A stretch of 64,000 bases of DNA from Basidiobolus meristosporus CBS 931.73 (lineage: Eukaryota > Basidiobolomycota > Basidiobolomycetes > Basidiobolales > Basidiobolaceae), in NCBI GenBank assembly GCA_002104905.1, contig MCFE01000019.1:181995-245994 (forward strand), read 5' to 3'. Below are positions 57,257-64,000 of this stretch, one piece after another (positions within the stretch are counted from its first letter, which is position 1; each line of letters opens with the position of its first letter). The position numbers and the translations under genes were made by a program. The notes beneath the pieces are model-generated. The model ran no database searches and was not told where the DNA came from. It worked only from the letters and a program-made list of their open reading frames with translations.

Positions 57257-59216
57257 AGACAGTTACTAACAGGTGAAATCTTTATTTCAGTTGAAACAAA
57301 GAAGCCAGCACTACTGTTGTAGCTTTGATACAAGAGTGTGTAGCTGAGGGGAATTTGTAGGTAAGTTTACAAGAGGTGATGATAGTTCTTCAGTGCTCAA
57401 GACACTGTTCAGGGGGAAGGGGGGTAGTAAGAGGGGTAACTATGATTTGTGAGCAACATTAATGAGGGGAATGTGATTAGGATTGATATTCATCATAAAG
57501 GGAGTGTGCTGCTTTGGATATGGCTGCCAAAGGTCTGTCAAGTACTTCAGGTAGGCCAGCTTGGGTTTTTCTGACTGCAGAATATAATGAGCAAACTTCT
57601 TGACTTCAGGATCTCCAAGTATAGTTCTCCAGAAGGAGCCAAGTGTAGTGCGGTGTGTTCTCTTCCAGGTCTTGATCAGTGGGTTGTTGCAGTGGTGAAG
57701 TCTGAGATATAATCTGGGTCTAAGGTAGAGTAGTCTGATCTTGAAGGGCATAAACCCAAAAGCACCAAGAATATCATGTCTGTAGGGGCATTCAGGCAGA
57801 TGAGGCAACAGGGATGTAATGCACAAGACTGCAAACTTGTCAAGTTTAGTGCAGTCTCTAGAAGTAAGAGAGAGAAGTGGTACGCCAAATTCCAGGACAG
57901 GGAAGACAAACTGCTTGAGTAGAAGGAGGCAGCTGGGAGCTGAAGTTGTAGGAGGAGTTACAGCCAGTAGTTTGTGGGGTGCTTGTCTTGTCAGGATAAT
58001 TCTCTTCTTCAGGTGTGCTCCAGAGTCTAGTTCAGTAGGAAGGAAAGGAAAGCCAAGATATGTAGCAGAAACTTGAGCAGGTAGAGTGGAGTTCTCCAAG
58101 TTGATGGGAGAGCGCAAAGGTACTGTCTTTGCAATGGAAAGCTGGAGATTATTCTTCTGCAGATACTGGTGGATGGTCTGGGAGTCTTGTTGCACATTGG
58201 AGGAGGATATTCTGATGTCATCAGCAAAGAGAGTAACCAGGCAGTCAGCTGAGAGTCTTGGGAAATCATTCAGGAAGATGGCAAACAGTATAGGACCAAG
58301 CACAGAGCCTTGAACCACTCCATTAGGAACTGAGAACACAGCTGATTGCTCACTTGGGTGCAGAATTCTTGCTTGTGGATCCAGAAACAGAGACCTGACA
58401 AGGAGGGTGAGAGAGGTACTGGAGAAGCATTGCAACTTGGACCAAAGCAGATTTCTGTCAACTGAATCAAAGGCCTTAGTAATATCAAACAGCACAGAGG
58501 GATACCTGCACTGGAGAGAGTGATCTTGGCTAAGTATGACTGCATATTCCAAGGAGAGGCCAGGAACAAAGCCAAACTGTGCAGGGTGAAACTTGAGGGA
58601 GTCAGAGTAGAGCTTCTGAGCAAGCAAAGGCTCAAACACCTTTCTGCAGGTGGGCAGCAGAGATATTGGCCTGAAGGAGCTAGGATCCAGGTGCTTTCCT
58701 TTACCCTTGTACAGTGGCAGAACATTTGCAAAGGACCATTCCTCAGGAGTAGAAAGCTGGGCTGAGCATTGCTGAAATAGTGGAAGCAGAAGTGCAGACA
58801 CGGCCTTGGTACTAGTCTTCAGAAGCTCATAAGAGATTGTGTCCACACCTGGAGCAGTAGAGTTGGGAAGCCTCTTGAGCACACTATGGATTCTCCTTTG
58901 ATCAAGTGCAAGTGGGATGGGCAGAGTCTTGAAATCAGGATGAAAGCCAGGAGTTGAGTACTGCTTTGTAGAGAAGAAGATGTTAGCCAGCTGTTTGGTT
59001 AAAGGTAACTTCCTGGAAGAGGGCCTCATTGCCCTGTAGAGTCTTGATACTGTTCTTGTTATAGAGTTGGATGATTGCAGAGGCAAAGAACTCATAATAT
59101 GATCCCAGAGCTGAGTATGCAGAGTGTGGTGAATTGCCTTGGAGTGGTGTATTGCTGTCAGGAGGAGTTTCTCTGTTTTTGGGTTAGGGAAACTCAGGTA
59201 GCTTTGTTGCAGGGCT
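57257..59216 (-). mobile_element. 5'-truncated telomeric LINE copy
   Basis: About 1,960 bp matching the 3' part of the full-length element (59228-61187). It keeps the 3' end (CTGTCT followed by C9 on its own strand) and stops abruptly at 59216 within ORF2, where TTAGGG-like sequence and the next element begin. Non-LTR elements typically lose their 5' ends this way. Confidence 0.85.
57440..59095 (-). pseudogene. reverse transcriptase part of ORF2, truncated copy
   Basis: The open frame of 551 codons from the first Met keeps RT motifs S-F-R-P-I-S-L-L-P-T, F-D-I-T-K-A-F-D-S-V-D, V-V-Q-G-S-V-L-G-P and F-A-D-D. Compared with the full-length copy it lacks the upstream endonuclease and ends early after A-H-K-S, because TCATAG replaces the TCATTC of the other copy. 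About 43 C-terminal residues are lost. The RT active site itself is intact, but a 5'-truncated insert has no promoter and is probably inactive. Confidence 0.8.
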
Positions 59217-59281
59217 TAGGGGGGGGGAGACAGTCACCAACCGGTGAAATCTTTATTTCAGTTGAAACAAAGAAGCCAGCG

Positions 59282-62051
59282 CTACTGTTGTAGCTTTGAT
59301 ACAAGAGTGTGTAGCTGAGGGGAATTTGTAGGTAAGTTAATAAGAAGTGATGATAGTTCTTCAGTGCTCAAGACACTGTTCAGTGGGAAGGGGGGTAGCA
59401 AGAGAGGTAGGAATGACTTGTGAACAACATTAATGAGGGGAATGTGATAAGGATTGATATTCATCATAAAGGGAGTGTGCTGCTGCAGATATTGCTGCCA
59501 AAGGTCTGTCAAGTACTTCAGGTAGGCCAGCTTGGGTTTTTCTGACTTCAGAATAAATTCAGCAAACTTCTTGACTTCAGGATCTCCAAGTATAGTTCTC
59601 CAGCAGGAGCCAGGTGTTGTGTGGTGTGTTCTCTTCCAGGCCTTAATCAGTGGATTGTTGCAGTTGTGAAGTCTGAGGTATAATCTGGTTCTAAGGTAGA
59701 GAAGTCTGATCTTATAGGGCATAAACCCAAAAGCACCAAGAATAGCATGTCTGTAGGGGCATTCAGGCAAATGAGGCACCAAGGAGGTAATGCACCATAC
59801 TGCAAACTTGTCAAGCTTAGTGCAGTCTCTAGAAGTAAGAGAGAGAAGTGGTAAGCCAAATTCCAGGACAGGGAAGACAAACTGCTTGAGTAGAAGCAGG
59901 CAGCTGGGAGCTGAAGTTGTAGGAGGAGTAACAGCCAGTAGCTTGTGGAGTGCCTGTCTTGCCAGGATGATTCTCTTCTTCAGGTGTGCTCCAGAGTCTA
60001 GTCCAGTAGGAAGGAAAGGAAAGCCAAGATATGTAGCAGAAACCTGAGCAGGTAGAGTGGAGTTCTCCAAGTTGATGGGAGAGCCCAAAGGTACTGTCTT
60101 TGCAATGGAAAGCTGGAGATTATTCTTCTGCAGATACTGGTGGATGGTCTGGGAGTCTTGTTGCACATTGGAGGAGGATATTCTGATGTCATCAGCAAAG
60201 AGAGTAACCAGGCAGTCAGCTGAGAGTCTTGGGAAATCATTCAGGAAGATGGCAAACAGTATAGGACCAAGCACAGAGCCTTGAACCACTCCATTAGGAA
60301 CTGAGAACACAGCTGATTGCTCACTTGGGTGCAGAATTCTTGCTTGAGGATCCAGAAACAGAGACCTGACAAGGAGGGTGAGAGAGGTACTGGAGAAGCA
60401 TTGCAACTTGGACCAAAGCAGATTTCTGTCAACTGAATCAAAGGCCTTAGTAATATCAAACAGAACAGAGGGATACTTGCACTGGAGAGAGTGATCTTGG
60501 CTAAGTATGACTGCATATTCCAAGGAGAGGCCAGGAACAAAGCCAAACTGTGCAGGATGAAACTTGAGGGATTCAGAGTAGAGCTCCTGAGCAAGCAGAA
60601 GCTCAAACACCTTTCTGCAGGTGGGTAGCAGAGATATTGGCCTGTAGGAGCTAGGATCCAGGTGCTTTCCTTTACCCTTGTACAGTGGTAGAACATTTGC
60701 AAAGGACCATTCTTCAGGAGTAGAAAGTTGGGCTGAACATTGCTGAAACAGTGGAAGCAGAAGTGCAGACATGGCCTTGGTACTAGTCTTCAGAAGCTCA
60801 TAGGAGATTGTGTCCACACCTGGAGCAGTAGAGTTGGGAAGCCTCTTGAGCACATTATGGATTCTCCTTTGATCAAGTGCAAGTGGGATGGGCAGAGTCT
60901 TGAAGTCAGGATGAAAGCCAGGAGTTGAGTACTGCTTTGTAGAGAAGAAGATGTTAGCCAGCTGTTCTGTTGAAGGTAACTTCCTGGAAGAGGGCCTCAT
61001 TGCCCTGTAGAGTCTTGATACTGTTCTTGTTATAGAGTTGGAAGATTGCAGAGGCAAAGAACTCATAATATGATCCCAGAGCTGAGTATGCAGAGTGTGG
61101 TGAATTGCTTTGGAGTGGTGTATTGCTGTCAGGAGGAGTTTCTCTGTTTTTGGGTTAGGGAAACTCAGGTAGCTTTGTTGCAGGGCTGAAACAATGGATT
61201 CCCATTTTCTTGAGGTAACTAGCAGTAGTCTTGCATGGCAGTGAGAGGGAGGCAGACACCAGAATCAGATGCTTCACAAAGAGCCAGGCATAGTTGAGAT
61301 CATCTGGCAGAGAAAGTAGCAAACTGGCAAGCTTCAAGTAGTTCCCAAAGTCTTTCTTCTGATTCTTGGTAGCTTTGTGGGTGAGCACAGTAAGTTTTGG
61401 CAGCTTCTTCTTCACAACTGGTTGCATAGAAAGGGACCAGGCTGGGTGGTCAGAGGCTCTCAAGGATCCTAGCTCAGCTCCAGAGAATTGCTTGACTTCA
61501 TTCACAAAGTAGAGGGCAGCAGCAGAAGGGCAGATCCAGTCAACACATCTTTTCTCAGATTGAGCACCTAGTGCTAGCAGGTGGCTTTCTCTCAGGAAGT
61601 TCAGTAGGAATGTAGACCTTGGCTTCATTCTTGCAGTCAGAGTAGTCTTGTTCTCAGGATGGGGAATGTTGAGATCTCCAAGCAAGATAACAGGTGTTGA
61701 TATAGATTGTTGGTATTGCTGAACCTTCTGGCATATAACTTGCACTTCCTGAAGGGCAAGACTTGGAGGCAGATAGCAGAGCACCAGACTGATAGTTGGC
61801 AACTGGAGAGCAGCACAGTAAGGGGAGTAAAGAGGAACACAGAGCTGAGGAGTATTGATGGTAGAAGAGATGAAGCAGATAGAGGAGGTATTCTTTGTTC
61901 TAGGAGTAGAAAAGCAATATAGATTAGTCAAAAGTTTAGAGGGTAGCTGGACATCAATCAAACACAGGAGGGAAAATCTTGACAGAAGTCTCTCTAGAGT
62001 TAGTCTTGATGGCTGTATGCTGTTGCAGTTAAGCAACAGAACTTCAGGTAG
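59282..62051 (-). CDS. LINE ORF2: endonuclease-reverse transcriptase (one frameshift)
   Basis: The frame opens directly after the ORF1 stop. The endonuclease part (to about 61,210) has L-L-N-C-N-S-I, Y-L-P-P-S, L-L-G-D-L-N-I-P-H, D-W-I and S-D-H-P-A-W, the EEP (exonuclease-endonuclease-phosphatase) series. A single extra A in an A-run (plus-strand TTTT at 61205-61208) breaks the frame. In the next frame the protein goes on K-W-E-S-I-V and into the RT domain, which holds R-P-I-S-L-L-P-T, F-D-I-T-K-A-F-D, V-V-Q-G-S-V-L-G-P and F-A-D-D (about 60,188-60,200). The C terminus has no evident CCHC finger. No Met codon occurs near the beginning. The position expected to hold the endonuclease Glu reads D (L-I-D-V-Q-L-P). 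Confidence 0.8.
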
Positions 62052-62054
62052 TCA
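62049..62054 (-). promoter_or_regulatory. UGA-CUA leaky stop context between ORF1 and ORF2
   Basis: On the coding strand the ORF1 stop reads TGA CTA C, and ORF2 continues in the same frame. UGA followed by CUA is an established readthrough-promoting context in viral and cellular genes. Use of readthrough here is inference. Confidence 0.6.
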
Positions 62055-63587
62055 GGCAGAGGTTGTAGCTTCTTCAGAGGCAGCATTGATAATGTGACCT
62101 GCAGAGTCCCAGAGCTCTTCAAATGGGGCATCACTTAAGTCAGCAAGGAGGGAAATGGCATGATTCTTGAGGAAATATGCCACATCATAGGAGGGGGCTT
62201 GTCTCTTGATGGCAGCAAAGAAAGACAGAATGGCAACATGGGCTGGAGGCTTGTTGAACAGTAGAGAGTCAGAGGATTCAGATTCTTCAGGCACTATCTT
62301 GAAGTCAGTTTTTAGCCAGTTAAGGTTCTTCTCCACAAAGGCAACAAATGGGTCAGCAATGTTTTGGTCTAGGATAACCTCCAGAATCTTCCCTTTTCTC
62401 CAGGCCAGGTTGACAATTCTTGAGAGCTGAATATTGCATGCCTTGAGTGCTTTCCTGATGTTGGAAATGGGAGTCCAGGGAACTTGCTTCAAGTACACCA
62501 CAGTCCAGGTAGAAGCTGGTGGTAGGTTTGCTGGGGGCTTGTAAGTCCTTCTGTGTTGCAATGGAGCTGCAGTAGTCAGATTGGAGTCCACATTCTCAGT
62601 AGAGGGTTTTCTTGATGTGTCTTGCTGAATGGTACTGGAGCTGGATGTGCTGATAATTCTTGCTAGAACCTTGCCTGCATAAGTCTGAGGTATAGCTGAG
62701 GTGACTGTAGAGGTGGTGGCAGCTGGTGCAGGTGGAGAAGCAGAGACTGAAGCAGGAACTGAGGTCACCTGGGAGAAGGCAGTGGAAGCAGGTTTTCTGG
62801 GAGGAACAGAGTTCACTATCCAGTTGTTCTGTAAAACACTTGAGTAGCTTTTCTGTGGAACAGGATCTTGCTCTTGAACAGGAACAGAAGCAGGAGGCTG
62901 GGGCTGAGCAGTAGTGGTAAGGCAGTGGCACTCCAAGGAAGCTTTTTGCAAGGCATCTCTGGCAGTTTTCAGGGCAGTATTGGCTTCATTCTTGAGCTTC
63001 TTGCATTGGGCATCCAGTCTTTTGTTTTCAATAGCCAGGGCAGTATTGGTAGCCTCTAAATCAGCAATTCTCTTTTCAATTGCAAGGAATCTCTGAAGAA
63101 ATGCATCAGTAGAAGTGCTGGCATCTGGGAGAGCAGTGGCAGGAATAGAGTCCATTGACAGTGGGCTTCTTGGAGGCAAGGAAAGTGGACTGGCAGATTC
63201 AGGCACAAAAGGAGATATCCTGGCAGGAGGAGAAGGAGTATCCAAGGCAGTAACAGAGGCAATTCTTGTTGGTGAAGCAGCAGCAGGGGAGGCAAGCCTG
63301 TTCAGAAACTGGGCAGGAGAGAGTGCTTGAGGAGAGGGAGTCTTCAGTTTGCCAAGCATGTCTTCCATCAGAGTGATACCAATATTCCTGGTGCATTTGC
63401 AGAGAAAAGTAAGCTTCCTGAGTCTGCCAGCTCTTCCATTCCTTCTGATGGTTCCTTTGTTTCCACAGTTGGGGCAAGAAATCTTCTTGACAGACTTGTC
63501 AAAGCAATCAAGAACCTTCCTTTCAGGTGTAGTGGGCTCCTGTTGAGGTTTTGGTGGCATATCCAGAGTTTCAGCTTCAAATTTCAA
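62052..63587 (-). CDS. LINE ORF1 nucleic-acid-binding protein
   Basis: 511 residues. Near the N terminus (about residues 38-66) is a zinc-ribbon-like unit, C-P-N-C-G-N-K-G with R-R-N-G and a closing C-K-C, of the type seen in transposase accessory domains. A Pro/Ser/Ala-rich linker and a coiled-coil segment (I-A-D-L-E-A-T-N-T-A-L) follow. The C-terminal third has W-T-V-V-Y-L-K-Q-V-P and I-L-E-V-I-L-D, which resembles the RRM-like region of fungal LINE ORF1 proteins. It ends with TGA at 62054-62052 in the same frame as ORF2. Confidence 0.8.
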   Translation of the reverse strand: MKFEAETLDMPPKPQQEPTTPERKVLDCFDKSVKKISCPNCGNKGTIRRNGRAGRLRKLTFLCKCTRNIGITLMEDMLGKLKTPSPQALSPAQFLNRLASPAAASPTRIASVTALDTPSPPARISPFVPESASPLSLPPRSPLSMDSIPATALPDASTSTDAFLQRFLAIEKRIADLEATNTALAIENKRLDAQCKKLKNEANTALKTARDALQKASLECHCLTTTAQPQPPASVPVQEQDPVPQKSYSSVLQNNWIVNSVPPRKPASTAFSQVTSVPASVSASPPAPAATTSTVTSAIPQTYAGKVLARIISTSSSSTIQQDTSRKPSTENVDSNLTTAAPLQHRRTYKPPANLPPASTWTVVYLKQVPWTPISNIRKALKACNIQLSRIVNLAWRKGKILEVILDQNIADPFVAFVEKNLNWLKTDFKIVPEESESSDSLLFNKPPAHVAILSFFAAIKRQAPSYDVAYFLKNHAISLLADLSDAPFEELWDSAGHIINAASEEATTSA

Positions 63588-63785
63588 TTTTTGAGATTTT
63601 TGGGTGATTTTTGATGGGCGGGATCAAAATTAGGGTTAGGGTTGCGCGCTGTGACTGCTTTTTACGATCGCAAGGTCAGAACCTAGGAAAAAATAAAAAT
63701 AGTTAGTAAAGGTGATTTAATGGATGGATGGATGGATTCGGAGTCAGATTCAATCAAAAAATCAAATCGTTGACTAATTTAAAGA
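63588..63785 (-). promoter_or_regulatory. LINE 5' region with internal telomeric motif
   Basis: About 200 bp before the ORF1 Met. It contains two TTAGGG units on the plus strand (63630-63643), a (TGGA)4 run near 63,720, and a GCGCGC-containing segment. It should include the internal promoter if the element is full-length. Alternatively the part beyond 63,643 is a different telomere-associated sequence. Confidence 0.5.
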
Positions 63786-64000
63786 GGGTTAGGGTTAGGG
63801 TTAGGGTTAGGGTTAGGGTTAGGGTTAGGGTTAGGGTTAGGGTTAGGGTTAGGGTTAGGGTTAGGGTTAGGGTTAGGGTTAGGGTTAGGGTTAGGGTTAG
63901 GGTTAGGGTTAGGGTTAGGGTTAGGGTTAGGGTTAGGGTTAGGGTTAGGGTTAGGGTTAGGGTTAGGGTTAGGGTTAGGGTTAGGGTTAGGGTTAGGTTA
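63786..64000 (+). repeat. chromosome-end telomere, (TTAGGG)n
   Basis: About 35 perfect GGGTTA units, G-strand running 5' to 3' to the window end, so this is the right chromosome terminus. The last units read GGGTTAGGTTA, with one G missing. Confidence 0.97.

Larger units (their letters stand above)
59228..63785 (-). mobile_element. apparently full-length telomere-inserted LINE-type retrotransposon
   Basis: This 4.56-kb non-LTR element sits on the minus strand with its 5' end against the terminal TTAGGG tract and its 3' C-run against a TTA(G) remnant and the truncated copy. It has ORF1 (zinc-ribbon nucleic-acid binding), then ORF2 with an AP-like endonuclease followed by reverse transcriptase. 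No LTRs or integrase are present. Both copies end in the same way at telomere-like sequence, indicating target specificity for telomeric repeats. The 5' limit could instead be about 63,630 if the outer 145 bp is separate telomere-associated DNA. Confidence 0.8.

Overview
This window is the right-hand end of a fungal chromosome. It closes with about 215 bp of TTAGGG repeats running to the last base. The genes on the left carry many short GT-AG introns, often 50-70 nt. The gene set is fungal or opisthokont: Ctr9, Stt4, a Fus3/Kss1-type MAP kinase with a TEY loop, TAF12, Rpb3, Sgf29, an Scc4/Mau2-like cohesin loader and an ACSF3-like malonyl-CoA synthetase. The intron density and the ACSF3 gene argue against a budding yeast. 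An early-diverging, non-Dikarya fungus is my best guess, but the sequence alone does not place it further.

Layout. Positions 1-37 kb are a dense housekeeping region: CTR9 (5' end cut by the window), RPL2 (uL2), STT4, an Atg38/NRBF2-like gene (minus), cytosolic ArgRS, mL46, an Scc4/Mau2-like gene (minus), a broken CENP-A-like histone gene (minus), a PH-FYVE protein, ACSF3, a MAPK, TAF12, RPB3 (minus), SGF29, an unrecognised gene and a BTB protein (minus). Three neighbours between 29 and 34.4 kb serve RNA polymerase II (TAF12, Rpb3, Sgf29).

Positions 37-45.5 kb hold no convincing gene. The block from about 39.1 to 45.3 kb is AT-rich and poor in CpG. It contains a pair of roughly 345-bp diverged inverted repeats, four roughly 155-bp tandem units and LTR-like sequence, and looks like old mobile DNA.

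Positions 45.57-57.19 kb are a subtelomeric array of four related modules. Three carry a nearly identical intronless gene for a 296-residue secreted cysteine-rich protein built from three internal repeats. In the first module this gene is reduced to a deletion scar. The fourth module is cut off at 57187/57188, where telomere-like repeats begin.

Positions 57.19-64.0 kb are a telomere with nested LINE-type retrotransposons, both on the minus strand (5' end towards the telomere, 3' C-run towards the centromere). One is a 5'-truncated copy and one is apparently full-length. In the full-length copy ORF1 and ORF2 share one frame and are separated only by UGA followed by CUA, a known leaky stop context, and no AUG lies near the start of ORF2. 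Together with the telomeric insertion site, this is the most interesting system in the window.
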